From NCBI GenBank assembly GCA_951799425.1, contig OX637395.1, forward strand, positions 39,007,175 through 39,071,174: 64,000 nt of DNA, given 5' to 3'. The notes beneath the pieces are model-generated. The model made no database searches and was not told the origin of the DNA. It worked only from the letters and a program-made list of their open reading frames with translations. This DNA comes from Ilex aquifolium (taxonomy: Eukaryota > Streptophyta > Magnoliopsida > Aquifoliales > Aquifoliaceae). The translations under genes and the position numbers were made by a program. Positions within the stretch are counted from its first letter, which is position 1. Every line of letters begins with the position of its first letter. This document shows, piece after piece, positions 1-11,519 of this stretch.

Positions 1-914
1 CGGTTAATGAATTGGTGCAAAATGAGAATATATAAAGAGAGATACTTGTGGAAGAAAAAACAAAATGTCACTGATTGTAGGTTTTAAAAGTGAATATGTG
101 GAAAAAATTGATATTGTAATTATTCATTATGATATTAAAATGCTAGTAACCCAACAGTCAAGATTGTTTATTCAAAACTTAAATAGTAGCCAACAATAAA
201 ATAATTGTCACAATTATTATGATGTAATAATGTTATTAATTACAGAAAAGTAGGATAGACGTTAGTTAGTTTGTTAAGGTTATTTTAGTCTAACAAATTT
301 TTTTTACTTTTCTTAACATTTAGAAGTAATATAGATATAGATAAATTGAGGCGAAGCAAAAAAAATTTGGCATTATCTGTCGGTGAACTCTGCTTTTGTA
401 CATCTGGCTGCAATCTTTGTGGTAGTTATTGAGTTCATTTCTACTTTTAAATGTTTAGAGTCCAAAGGCAAGCATTCATGTGGCTTTTTTAAGTTCGGTT
501 TTGGTCCAATATGAAATTTGGAGATGCTTTGAAACAGAAAGGGAGCATTGACAACTTCATGTGGCTAGAAAAATCACACGAGATTGAAACAGCAAAAAAA
601 ATGATTAAATTTTTTAGTGCTTGGTTCCTGTTTTTTTCTCAGCAAACAATTTCAGTTCTTTTCAGCTTCTATGTGGACTTTTTTGAGCTCTCTGTCTGTA
701 GTTAGGCTTCTTTTTTTTCATGGATAAGCACCTTAACTCATTACGTCTTACAGGGAAGCAAAATTAAAGCCAATTTGGCAGACCTATGATTATACCTTAC
801 TATGCTGTTCATGTGTCATTAACACTGAATAGTCATGTTTTATTGCACTGTCTCTCATGAACATGACTTCTTCTGATTTTTCTTAATAATCATGCACCCC
901 TATTTATATACCAG
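1..914 (+). other. Upstream intron of the MRS2 gene
   Basis: No MRS2 N-terminal coding sequence is readable here. The stretch is AT-rich, with a polypyrimidine tract and CAG acceptor directly before 915, so it is most likely intron; the upstream exons lie before the window. Confidence 0.6.
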
Positions 915-3156
915 GTCAGGGACGAGTTAGAGCATTTGCTAGATGATGATGATGATATGGCTGAGATGTACCTGACTGAGAAGCTTGTGCAACAGCACCT
1001 TGAAAATTCTTCTCTTTCTTCTATAAATGATCAAGATGGCATGGATGATGAAGTACTTCAGTCAGACATGGATAGCAGGCATGTGATAACTTTGCCCTTT
1101 GCTTTGATGGTAGAAATGACTCCTCCCCTTGTTCATGTTCTTCCTGTTTCTATTCAGAACTTAAAGGCTGCTATATATTTTTTGTAACATTTCAGAGTTC
1201 CTGCTGAAATCTTGTTGGAAAGTAATGGGGGTGCCATCATTTCTGAAGGTGATTTTCAACATATTGACAACCATCAGGAACTGCTATTTGGCGCACATAG
1301 TGTAATTAGTAGAGACATCCATGGGACACATACTAGTACCACACATAGTGCTATAAGCAAGCAACTTGATGTGGAGGAGCTTGAAATGCTCTTGGAGGCA
1401 TATTTTGTTCAGATTGATGGTACCCTGAATAACCTATCCACTGTAAGCAGCTTAACTTCCTGCTCTAATTACTAGTTGAGGAAACTTTGCCTTCATACTT
1501 AAAATTTACATATTGTTCCTGCCATTCATGCTTTTCTTTTAGTGGCTAATTTGGTCAAGGGTTGCATTATTCTTTTTGCTTTTATTTTTGAAGTGTTGTG
1601 CAAAAATGTGGGACACGTTTAGGGCAAGCCCCTTTAGACTACGTACTTATCATTGAATATATAAATGACTCTACTGATCCCTCACATTTCACACAACCAT
1701 CTCTCTCCTGTGACTCTCTTTCTGCTGAGATTCAACATATAACAATGACTTGAATGTTTGACTAATCTCCATGCTGATCCATTGGTGGGCAGGATATTTT
1801 CTCTCCCTCAAATTACGATCACCAAGATAGTCTACCTAGTTTCTTAAAATTTCTCATATAGTGGATGACCTAAATGTGAATCTTGGAAAAAGACTTGTTA
1901 AGTCCTGCCATATCTGCAAGTGAGAAGAAGAATATAGGTCTTGAATTGTGAATGGTCTTTTTCTGAAAGAGATCCCCATCGATGAGGGAAGAGTACCAAA
2001 TGTTCGTATGGCTTTTCTTCTCCATCGTACACTTGAAAATAGGGAATTCAATATCCTGGTGGATAATATAATATATATTGTTAACCCAATCAGGATGTGG
2101 AAATAGGTAACTGTACTTAAGGAAGGAAAGGCAGGCCTTGTTTGGTTCAATTGGGTGTACATTTAGAGATGGATAAAATTGCTTCTTACCCTTATTTTTA
2201 TGTAAAGGGTCTAGTAGGTTGGGTAGCTTTTGCTATCTTTTCTTCCATTTGGATTTTTTATGCTCCTAATGTTTTGGGGCATCCCAGCAATTATATACAT
2301 TTTATTGCTTTATACAGTCATTGATAATATTTATTTGATGAAAGATAAGACAATCATACAAGTTCAATTGCCTTATGATACTACTACACGTGTTCACTGA
2401 TCACCAAGATTCTTTATATTGACCATAACTCCTGATTACCTTCCGCTGTAGTAGTTTTTGCAAATTATGGTAATGTTTTGTGTAGGATCTTTCAAGGAAC
2501 ATTTGGGGTATATTGTATATCAAGCCTGGTAAGGCTTCTTGTTATGTATGCACTTTGATGTTAACGAGGTACCTTGCCAGACATGACTTCTTTGGGAAAG
2601 GATTCATGTAGCTAGCATGTTTGAAGTAATCCAGAGGGTATTTCAGCTAAAGTTCCTTCTGATACAACCTCATGAGCCATGAGGCTGTTGTATGTGGTTA
2701 TTATATCCATTTTTTTGGTGCCTTATTGCTAGACTAGTACTTTAGTAAGTGTTTTTATAAATTGGGTCTGCAAATCTGAATATTACATGAAAATTTATTT
2801 TCCTGGGATTGTTTTAGTTTGTGTCATACATTTCATTGACATTCTATCACTTGTGGTTCTACTGCAAGCTGAGGGAGTATGTTGATGACACAGAAGACTA
2901 TATCAACATCATGCTGGATGACAAACAGAACCATCTCTTGCAAATGGGGGTCATGCTAACAACAGCAACCCTGGTGGTGAGCGCATTTGTTGTTGTAGCA
3001 GGCATTTTTGGTATGAATATCGAGGTTGATCTGTTCAAAGAAGAAAAGGCTGGGATGCAAGAGTTCCTCTGGACTGTCGGCGGTGGTGCCACTGGAAGCA
3101 TTTTCCTATATGTGATTGCAATTGCCTGGTGTAAGCACAAAAGATTGCTGGAGTGA
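915..3156 (+). CDS. MRS2: MRS2/MGT (CorA-like) magnesium transporter, 3' part
   Basis: Last three coding exons: 915-1078, 1196-1442, 2869-3156 (232 codons plus stop). The protein enters with VRDELEHLLDDDDDMAEMYL, the conserved end of the cytosolic MRS2 helical domain, then an acidic and variable loop, then LDVEELEMLLEAYFVQ. The last exon carries both membrane helices; the first ends in the signature GMN (codons at 3010-3018), and a short basic tail KHKRLLE follows the second. The GMN loop is the family hallmark of a pentameric Mg2+ channel in plasma, vacuolar or organelle membranes; which membrane cannot be told because the N-terminus lies outside the window. Intron 1079-1195 needs a GC donor to keep frame. 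Intron 1443-2868 holds a mitochondrial fragment. An AATAAA lies at 3222-3227. Which of the plant MRS2 paralogues this is remains unclear. Confidence 0.93.
1079..1195 (+). other. GC-AG intron in the MRS2 gene
   Basis: Joining 1078 to 1196 gives AGC AG|A GTT CCT (S-R-V-P) and keeps the frame. The donor reads AG|GCATGT. The nearest GT (1084) leads to a stop or the wrong frame with either acceptor available, so a GC donor is the only model that works. Confidence 0.75.
2151..2299 (+). pseudogene. Mitochondrial cytochrome b (cob) fragment, NUMT
   Basis: One frame reads LGVHLEMDKIASYPYFYVKG, continues LVGWVAFAIFSSIWIFYAP and ends NVLGHPSNYI. This is the stretch of plant mitochondrial cytochrome b that follows the second pair of haem ligands. 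About 50 codons are present with no start or stop of their own, inside the last MRS2 intron and in the sense orientation. Differences from the cob protein as I remember it (S to L, D to G, F to S, D to S) fit a decaying copy. It is a non-functional nuclear insert of mitochondrial DNA and is removed by splicing. Confidence 0.88.
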
Positions 3157-3221
3157 CTATTATGCCATGTAATCTAGGCCCTGTTAGTTGTTATATATTG
3201 TTTTGTTGTTTTTATGTACTC

Positions 3222-3227
3222 AATAAA
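3222..3227 (+). terminator. Polyadenylation signal of the MRS2 gene
   Basis: AATAAA lies 66 bases after the stop codon, followed by T-rich sequence, as expected for a plant 3' end. Confidence 0.5.
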
Positions 3228-3229
3228 GA

Positions 3230-4397
3230 AATTTGATTTTAGACAATTAAACCTGTAATTATATGTAGATTTAAGATGCAGTTTATTTTCTCCTAGCACT
3301 TCTTCCTCCAGGATGAAGGTGTAAAAAAATTGCTATGCAATTAGATATCTCCATTTCTTGTGTGCCCTACTTGCATTTTTCTCCCTATTTATCCCTAATG
3401 TAGAATATGTCTTGCTGTGTGTGGGATAGTTTGACCTAATTGCCATGAAAAGTAAAACCTTGTTAATGTTGGTAATGGTTGACTGGAAAATGTGTGTAAA
3501 GGATAGTTTTTCTTCAAGGGTAGGAAAACTTACAGTGATTTATCCAAGAAGGATGAAGTATATATCACCCTAAATTGTTAAAAAATATTTGGGGGAGGCA
3601 CAAGCCTATAGAGTTTGGGAGAATTCATGACTAATAAATGTATGATTAGAGAGATTTCCTTATCTAGATGATGCATTAGAGAACTGTTTAGCTTGCCAAA
3701 AGTGTAAAGGAGAAAAGCCTTTGGAGTTGCTAGATATTTATCACTTGTACCTGCTAGCTTTCATTGACATGAAGAAATTGCTTCAAGTAGGCATTTAATC
3801 ATTTACTGATTCATGATGTAATGCCAGTTTAGTACATGACGTTCCTGTTTTTATGCGGTCTAGGGAGGGTAACATGTTGCAGTCTTAACCCGTGTACAGA
3901 GAGATTATTTTTACGACTCAAACCGTTGATGCCCTAATTAAAAGGGAGCAATTTTATTGTTGCACCAAGGCCACCCTCACGTTCAGATGCAAGATTATGT
4001 ACTCAAAATCTTAGTGGTCTGCTTGGTTAAGCTACCTCAAGTGAACGTTGAATCTTTTGGAGCCCTCTGGCTGTCCATGCATTGCCCTAACTGCCGTTGA
4101 CTTTATGATGGAAGCCAGCTGTCTCAATTGGGTTGCACATCACCATTGAAAAATTCCAAATCTTGTCGACATTACGAGTGTCTTCTTTTGAGAACATTTT
4201 GAATTTCATGATCTTAATACTTAATAATGTGAAGAATGTTCATAAAGATGCTGCTTTAGCATTCATTATTGTGTATAATTACGATATAATCTGTATTCAT
4301 GTAGTACTTTCTTCTCAAGGGGGGAAGAATTTTATAGTGTAAGATTCTTGGAGCCATGGAGTTGATAGATGTCATTAGGGCATATAATTTTTATTAA
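3230..4397. other. Intergenic, no gene seen
   Basis: AT-rich spacer between the MRS2 3' end and the Helitron. Only short accidental frames, and no recognisable protein, tRNA or repeat boundary. Confidence 0.5.
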
Positions 4398-5656
4398 CTA
4401 GTTATTCCTCGTGCCTAAAGGCACAGAGTAATAAAAAAAAATGGTCAACATATTTGTATTCACATCTAAAATTAAATCACAAACATAGGATAGAAAAGAG
4501 ATAAAGAAATTTAAGCACCAATTGTAGTGGAATGAGCGGTGATAGTGGTGGTGGGCGACAGTGATGATTGTGGGAGACGGTGATGGTTATGGTGGGTAAG
4601 GCAATGACCGTGGTGGTGGTAGCAGCCGTGGGTGGCAACTGGTGGTGGTGGGTGTGGATGGTGGTGGATGACGGTGATGATGGTTAGCAATGGTGGTGGT
4701 GGGATGACAACGGTGGTGGTGGGCGACGATGAGTGCTTCTAGGCGACAGTGTGATGGGTGGTGGCAAATGACGACGGTGGTAAGTGTGGTGGAGGTAGGT
4801 GACAGTGGCTGGTGGCGATGGTGGGGGACGATGGGTGGTGGTGGGTGTTGACAGTGGACGACAGTAGTAGTGGGATGATGGTGATAATGGTAATAAATAT
4901 AAAAACAAGATGACGATAGTGATGGGTGGCGGCCATGGACGACGATGGTAGTAATCGGTGGTGGTTGGCGATGGTGGTGGTGGTGGTGGTGGTGGTGGTG
5001 GGGCAGTGAGGGTGGGGTGGGGGTGGAGGTGGGGCAGTGGCGATGGTGGGTTGACGATGATGGTGATAGTTGTGATGGTCATGAGAGTAGTGGTGGGGCG
5101 GTGGGGGTGGTAGAGGTGATGGTGGGATAGTAGCGATGGTGGTAAGGTATGACAGCGGTGGTGGTGGTGGGACGGTGGTGATAGTGATAGTGATGGGACG
5201 GTGGTGGTAGTGGTAGTGGTAGTGGTGGGTGGTGGTGGTAATGGTTATGGTGGTGGTGGGGCAATGGAAGTGGTGATGGTGGTGGTAAGATGGTGACAGC
5301 GACGGTGGTGGTGGTGGGTATAGCAGGGTGGCGATAGTGATAGTAGTGGAGGGGGTGGTGGTGGTGATGGTGGTGGAGCAGTGGGGGTGGCGGGGTGGGG
5401 GTGATAGAGGTGGTGAGGTGGTTTCAAATATTTTTTTTTTTTTAAAGTACTTATGAGAAATAATTCCTAAAAGTACTTTTTAAAAGTCACTTCAAACATA
5501 CTTTTAGGGGCCTATTTTTCCTATTAAATTTGAGATGTTAATATTAGCCGTTAGATTAACTTTAGAGTAAAATTTAAAGCGATCTCAACCGCGAATAACA
5601 AAAGTTATTTTGTTTATCTTTTGAGATTTGAATTGTATTGTACTTTATTATATAGA
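4398..5656 (-). mobile_element. Non-autonomous Helitron with a GGT/CCA satellite core
   Basis: Read on the minus strand it starts TCTATATAATAAAGTACAAT at 5656 and ends with a hairpin (GTGCCT-TT-AGGCAC), eight to nine bases, then CTAG at 4398-4401. It sits exactly between a host A and T, the standard Helitron target, with no target duplication. The core, about 4525-5425, is a degenerate GGT/GGTGAT satellite (on +) that produces long false His/Pro/Gly frames. No Rep or helicase is encoded, so it would depend on an autonomous element. A second copy with the same ends lies at 43013-43781. Confidence 0.88.
4525..5425. repeat. Degenerate GGT/GAT trinucleotide satellite
   Basis: About 900 bases almost entirely of GGT, GAT and GTG units, with TGG runs longest near 4970-5000. 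Strongly strand-asymmetric: G-rich on plus, C-rich on minus. It forms the body of the Helitron, and its open frames should not be taken as genes. Confidence 0.9.
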
Positions 5657-8600
5657 TATTATAAGCATAGTTGATAATTCCGTCTTATTTCTTGCTTAGA
5701 AAATAGACATCTTGCAGCTTACATTTAAATCATGTCATCATATGCATTCTCAACTTAATGTTTCTAAGTTTTATTTGAAACCGGGAATCCTCCTAAGCAC
5801 ACACCTTTTGAATTCATAGTTAATGCAAACCTTGGATACACGCAATTATCTACTAATCATGTGTATCAGCCCCTTTCTTGACCATTGAATGCAAATTTAT
5901 GTTTCTAATTCCGAGATCAAGGGCATCTTGGACAAAAGTATGCTTATTCCTGTTTTTTGACCATTTACTGGTGTGATTCAAATCCAAGTTACCAAGTACA
6001 CTCTGTGCATGTTCACCTTCACTGATTAACCCACATGCCTGTGGGCCTTTGGCAGAATTTTTGAGTTATATGCTGGTCAGAAAAGTAGAAAGCCAGAGAT
6101 AAGGACTGGAAGCCATCAACAGTTTCTTTAGAAGAAGACTGTTGTCATGTGTAATGGGAACAGTCTTATGTGAAAATTGAATTGGACACAGGGAATGATA
6201 TTATTTAATCTGAGGACTTTGTTTTGGTGGTAGTTGGTAAGGCAAAGATGTTTTTCCCATACCATCTTAGATTGTTATTGATGGTGTATAAAACGTGGAT
6301 GAGCAGATTGTGCAAATCTGTTACGTAGTGTTAGATCTGAGCTCCTAGGTCCGTGGACACATTGCGTTGATTTACGGGATTGATGGAATATAAGAGGGCT
6401 GACACTGGAAAAGTATAATGGTTCACTAGCTCAGGAGCTTAGTTAATCCACTCTCTAATAGAGTCTCTTGCTCCTGTAGTTTATATTCTTAGTGATCACT
6501 GTTTATAGAGAGTTTTTGTTACAGCTAGAGTCCCCTTCTAATGGAGGTGTTGTACAGTATTTATAGTCTCGCTCCTAATTGTATGGGATCTGCTGCGAGA
6601 TCTTTGCCCTTCATTCGCAGGATCTCCCTTGATTTGGGGAGAGAATTTCTATTAGTTGAGAGTTTGATGCCTTGATTGAAGCTTGTTCCTGTTTGGGGGG
6701 ATGCCTCATGGCTGCCAGCTGTCTTTCATGCGTTCTCCTCGGAGTGCAGGTCGAGGGAGTCCTAGATCTGGATTGGCGAGCTCAAAATCTCTTGTCTGAG
6801 CTCCCGACCTAACCTCCATATCCGGGCTCATACTTAGAATTTTTCTAGGTATCATCAGTTATGAACATGATTGAGTCAATAAAGCAAAGCCTAGCCATAT
6901 CTTTTTGTATGCTTGTTTACTTTGTCTTTAGTTTCCTTTCATTCTTTTGACTTAAAGGAAAACTCCATTGCTGAACCTGATATTTAAAAATGGAAGAACA
7001 GGTTTGTTGAGCTTAGCATTTGACATTCTATATTCTAAGAGTATGCTTCTCTTCTTCTTTATAATTTTCTGTGACTAAAAACTTGTTTCTTATGAGAATT
7101 GGAATTTATCGAGAACAATTAAATGAATAAAGAAATAGAGGTTGGTTCTGAAGCCATTGTAAATGCAATAAAATCTCGCTATAAAAGAGAATCTTATGCA
7201 CTGGATACGTTTCTTTTAATTGAAATGAGTAAAGAAATCTATGAAAAATTATATAATGAATGACATAAAGTCCAATGACAGCTTCAAAGCAGACAGAATT
7301 GCAGGGAGCAAAAATACTAACATAAAGTATATGTACATATATTTGTATAATAAGATCCTTCCAAATGAGATAAAGAGGTCATATTAATAAATGGAGCATG
7401 TTGCACTGGGTCAGGAAGAACTCAGGCAGGATCTCTGGACTTTAAAAAAGGGTCATCAAAGATGCATGTGAAATATTCCAATATCAACTTTGGCATTCCC
7501 TCCTCATCTCCTGTATTCTAAGCTTACTTCCCATCACTCCTTGAAACTTTTACTATCCTGTCTCATTCTTTTGTGCTTCTGTTAAACCCCAAAATTTTGA
7601 ATCATCTTGAGAAGGAAAAACAATCAGGATGGAGCCTTGTTGTCTGGACAATAAGAGACATTGAGGTCTTGTCTATATTATCTTTTTCCAAAGTTAGGTT
7701 TAACTTGTACAGTTATATAGAAATGGAAAGAATCCCACCTAACCCAAACAATATCTATTTAAACTGTGTTTGGGATTTTAATTTAAGTAAATAGCCATAG
7801 TGTGAGGTGGAGAGAGACTTTTTGTCCTGTTTTTGCTTGAAAATAGGCAATGAATACCCTTAGTTATCTCTTTCACCAATGCAACTCAGGATTAGTTTGA
7901 ATATGACTGAAAACATAGTCAATAAACATGTCAAATTGATAGATGTGAGGAAAATTTGCCATGAACTCGTACAATTTGATTTAAGTATGCAAACACGCTT
8001 TTCCCCACATGCAAGGTAATGCTGCTTATATCTGACCATACCGGGTCGCCTTTTTGGTACTTTCCCCTGCTATTTAGAAGTAAACAATGGATTCATTCTA
8101 GAGTAGTTAGTTTCTGATAGATTCGTTTGCTTTGTGAAGAATTTTTTTCTTTTTGAAGCATTAATATCTATGCCTTTAAATGTAGTTAGCTGGACAAAGT
8201 TTTGAGATTTTCCCAGTGCTGAAGTTAGGAGAACATGGGTCTCCATGCGGAAGGGCTGGTCATGGTTGCACAGAGAATGCCCAAAAAAGGCTTAGAGCTC
8301 AAAAGTAGCTACTATTCATTGACAAGAAGATTTAATTCTAAGAAACAGGGAATTTATTTCCCACTTTTTGCTCTCAGGTTGTTTCCCACTGCATTGACAG
8401 GAAAAAAAAGAAAACAAGACCCACTTTGAGATCCAGAAGCTTTGGAAACTCTCCTACCAGCTCTTTCTAAACAACTTCAACAACAGCAGCAGCTGTGATG
8501 GATATCACTTCATCTCATCCCCACCTCCTCTGAAACCAGCTGCTGAAAATTCAATATCATTTACACAAGACAAAACTGTTAGATACCTAGGCAACTTTAT

Positions 8601-8732
8601 TATTTTTTTTTTTTAGGGTTAACAAGGAATCATCCTAGCCACGTGTCTTATAGACTCATGATTGCTTCATAAATCTCGGATGCACGTAATGACCTGGAAG
8701 TATTGGTATGTGCATTAGTATGAAGACCAAAA
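5657..8732. other. Intergenic, no gene seen
   Basis: No convincing coding sequence. The part at roughly 6290-6850 is less AT-rich and looks like old retroelement sequence (unpaired, no protein motif), but I cannot place its borders. A 64-codon frame at 8235-8429 has no recognisable content. Confidence 0.5.
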
Positions 8733-9483
8733 TCAGTAACTTAACTGGTTTTGCTGCAGTTGGTTTCCAGACAGAGAAGACTGAAAGAACCCAACATGCC
8801 CTTGAAATGCAGATCTTCCCTGCTAGAAATCTATGGATGGTTAACGAATATAAAAGAAGTAGCTATATTTGATTTTACCCAGAAAGAAATGTGTTAAAAT
8901 ACCTCAAAGTGAGTTGTAGAATAGCCCTGTGAAAAATCTAATAGACTCTCCATTGAAGCATGGTTGTCTGGGAGGGTGCAATTCTTCTGTTAAATTGTCA
9001 AGAACCCATGTGGCTTGTTCATTGAAGCAATACAAAATACTTGAGCAATATGTAATGGCAACAACGTTCATTGCTGTTAGGTGAACTCACCTTGGAGAAG
9101 TTGAAGAGAGTAGAACTAGCAGTGTCATCTAGGAAAGACTGCTGTTCTTGAACCTTTCGACGTCGATTTTCCTTGTTTTTCTTCTTTCTGACAATGTTCT
9201 TAGGCAATGTGGCATCAATGGGTGGATGGTAACAGCACCTCTTATCATCATTGACATCATCTTCATCGTCATGGTGATGTGGGGGACCCGAAGAAGCATC
9301 AGAGACCATGGACAAGTCCTCTTCTTCATCCTTATATTTTGGTCTTTTTTCTTCAATGACAAGATGATCTTTTCCATTGACTCTATGTGAAGGTTGTTGA
9401 GAAAGGAAAGAGTTCTCCAAGTACAGAGTCCAACCAGACTCACATCCACTACTGTATTGTGAAGCCAACACCTCATGATTCAT
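8733..9483 (-). CDS. SOFL: SOB FIVE-LIKE (SOFL) protein, two exons
   Basis: Exon 1 is 9483-9091 and exon 2 is 8819-8733, with a 271-base GT-AG intron in phase 0, giving 159 aa. The two family signatures are present: GCESGWTLYL (residues about 14-23) and DLSMVSDASSGPPH (about 57-70). A basic stretch RKKKNKENRRRK (about 99-110) could act as a nuclear signal. Exon 2 adds GHVGFFQSSLSGNQLQQNQ, a family-like C-terminus that a single-exon reading would miss. Arabidopsis SOFL proteins raise cytokinin levels and response and act redundantly; the biochemical activity is unknown. The start is the first in-frame ATG before the first motif. Upstream (minus sense) is a GA run at 9578-9601, probably in the 5' UTR or promoter. 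Confidence 0.9.
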
Positions 9484-9577
9484 TGTTTGAGACCTTTGTG
9501 AATGAAATATCTGTGTGGGGTTCTCTCCTACTGATTTCTTTTATCCACTAGAGAGCTGAGTAATTGTATATTACTCC

Positions 9578-9601
9578 CTCTCTCTCTCTCTCTCTCTCTC
9601 T
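9578..9601. repeat. (CT)n microsatellite upstream of SOFL
   Basis: Uninterrupted CT run about 95 bases upstream of the SOFL start codon. Confidence 0.9.
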
Positions 9602-9793
9602 AGTATGGGACTTAGTGTGTGTCTATATGAAGTGTTGGAGTTGGATAGAAGAGTGGAGTGGAGGAAAAACCAAAAGCGAATCAGACTCAAATCCTAGACT
9701 TGGTTTGTCCTGACTCACCCCGTTCGGCTCTCAATGTGAATGAATCAAAAAACTGCCAGTTGGTTGGCTTTTATGGGAAGATACGTATGTAGG

Positions 9794-9794
<1 letters not shown>

Positions 9795-9862
<68 letters not shown>
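9795..9862. repeat. Compound (GT)n(GA)n microsatellite
   Basis: About 17 GT units run straight into about 17 GA units. It creates false Cys-Val / Arg-Glu reading frames. Confidence 0.95.
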
Positions 9863-9864
<2 letters not shown>

Positions 9865-9998
9865 AGCATTACTGCTCAAGGGGATAGGTGTTCAAATACT
9901 GAGGAAGGGAAGATGGATGTGTACCCTGTTTTGTTAAGAGCGTACACAGTACCTCGCTGTCCAGCATGTGAAGGCGTTGTGGATCTGTTCCTTTCCAC

Positions 9999-10000
<2 letters not shown>

Positions 10001-10031
<31 letters not shown>
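10001..10031. repeat. (CT)n microsatellite
   Basis: Fifteen CT units in intergenic DNA. Confidence 0.95.
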
Positions 10032-10033
<2 letters not shown>

Positions 10034-10515
10034 AAGTTACAATTTCCTTTCTTCATCTTTGATGAATAGTGTCTCGTGTTAGCAGCTTAAAAGTATTATC
10101 TTGTGCTCAGAGAAGAAATAGAGTAATTGAGAGACAAAAAACACTCGAGAATTCAACCTAAATGATGCACTACATTGTGTTGAAAACCTTAGCTTTGTTT
10201 GGTTTGCATCACAAAAAAAAAGTATTCGAAAGCTGTTTTTGAGAAGAGTTTTAGAAAACTATTTTTAGTGTTTTTTATGTCGTAGAACTTGTTTTGATTA
10301 TATGATTCCAAAAACAGTTCTACAAAATAAAAAACATTAAAACTTGTTTGGACAATAAACTAAAAAATAATAAAAACAGAAATACGGTGGTGGTTATGGT
10401 GATAGTAGTGGAAGTATGGTGGTGTGGTGGACGTGGACGTGGTAGTGGTGGTGGTGGTGGAAGTGTGGTGATAATGATGGTGGTGGTATTTTTTAAATTT
10501 TAGAAGGGTTGTTTC
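10032..10515. other. Intergenic with a short GGT-rich patch
   Basis: 10384-10490 is a third, smaller GGT/GTG-rich patch. It lacks the Helitron ends seen on the other two. The last eight bases (10508-10515, GTTGTTTC) are the left target duplication of the hAT element that follows. Confidence 0.6.
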
Positions 10516-11511
10516 CAGAGGCGGAGCCAGAAATTTTTTTGAGGGTGGGCACACTAGTATGTCTTGATTTTTTTTTAATAGACCGTAAAAGTTCATAAAT
10601 TTATATTTAACATTTTTAAAACATAGAAGATTAAAAATCGATATACTCATAAACAAAAAAATAATAATTAAAACTTCTTATCGAGAGTGCGACTAATTAT
10701 TATTACTTACAATTAACCATGGTATGCTTTTATTATTTGAAAGTGTTACAAATTAATTTTATCAATAATATTTCTTTTATATATAAAATCACGGTCACAA
10801 TCTTCTATTTATGATCGTATAGTTTACTACATAACGACACACATTTTTACATAATAACGAAATAACCCTACAATTTTAAAAAAAATTATAAAATAACATC
10901 AATATGTTCAAAACATACTCGGACATGTCTAAAAGTTGACAATTATATTAGTTGTATCTAATTTGAGATTTAATTGATGGAGACTCAATGGTTTGTGACC
11001 ATTGGATAGACAGTAGAATTTATTAAATATTAAGACTATTATATTTAATATCGCAATGTATTAGGTCCTAAAATTAGGTTTCAATAACATTGTTCAAAAA
11101 GTTAACAATTATTTAGGTATGAGTCTATTTAAATCAATATCACCTAAACACAATATTATGGTGGGCACAATTAAATATGGTGGACCAAATGTTTTGTTTT
11201 TAATGTTGGGCCAAAAATTTTATTTTTTTAATAGGTTTGGGTGGATTGTGATAGGTCAAAATTTTGATTTTTTTAATAAGTTTGGGTAGATAGTGATGAA
11301 CTCAAATTTTTTTGTTTTCAATGGACTTAATTTTTTAATTTTTTTGAATAAATAATGTGGGCCTAACATTTTTATCTTGGGTTTTGAGTGGACACAAATA
11401 ATATACTATACAAATATATAATATATAATATATATACATAACTAAAAAAAAAAAAAAAATTTTGAGGGGGGGGCACGTGCCCACCCTGGCCCATGCCTCC
11501 CTCCGCCCCTG
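10516..11511. mobile_element. Non-autonomous hAT-type DNA transposon
   Basis: Starts CAGAGGCGGAGCCAG and ends CTCCCTCCGCCCCTG, imperfect terminal inverted repeats; both ends then carry GGGTGGGCAC on the matching strand. It is flanked by the exact 8-bp direct repeat GTTGTTTC at 10508-10515 and 11512-11519, as hAT transposases make. The 996-bp interior is AT-rich and has no transposase. Confidence 0.92.
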
Positions 11512-11519
11512 GTTGTTTC

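Noticed and set aside
1854-2162. 102-codon minus frame in the MRS2 intron
   Set aside because: No recognisable content, antisense in an intron; only the adjacent plus frame is cob-like.
4684-5427. Long His/Pro/Thr-rich or Gly/Val-rich open frames
   Set aside because: They are read-through of the GGT satellite in the Helitron core; the same happens at 43156-43550.
8235-8429. 64-codon plus frame downstream of SOFL
   Set aside because: No motif, no promoter or splice context; composition not distinct from spacer.
9148-9390. 80-codon frame antisense to SOFL exon 1
   Set aside because: Shadow of the SOFL coding strand.
9740-10062. Frames with Cys-Val and Arg-Glu runs
   Set aside because: Pure products of GT, GA and CT microsatellites; the same holds near 47562 and 59666-59765.
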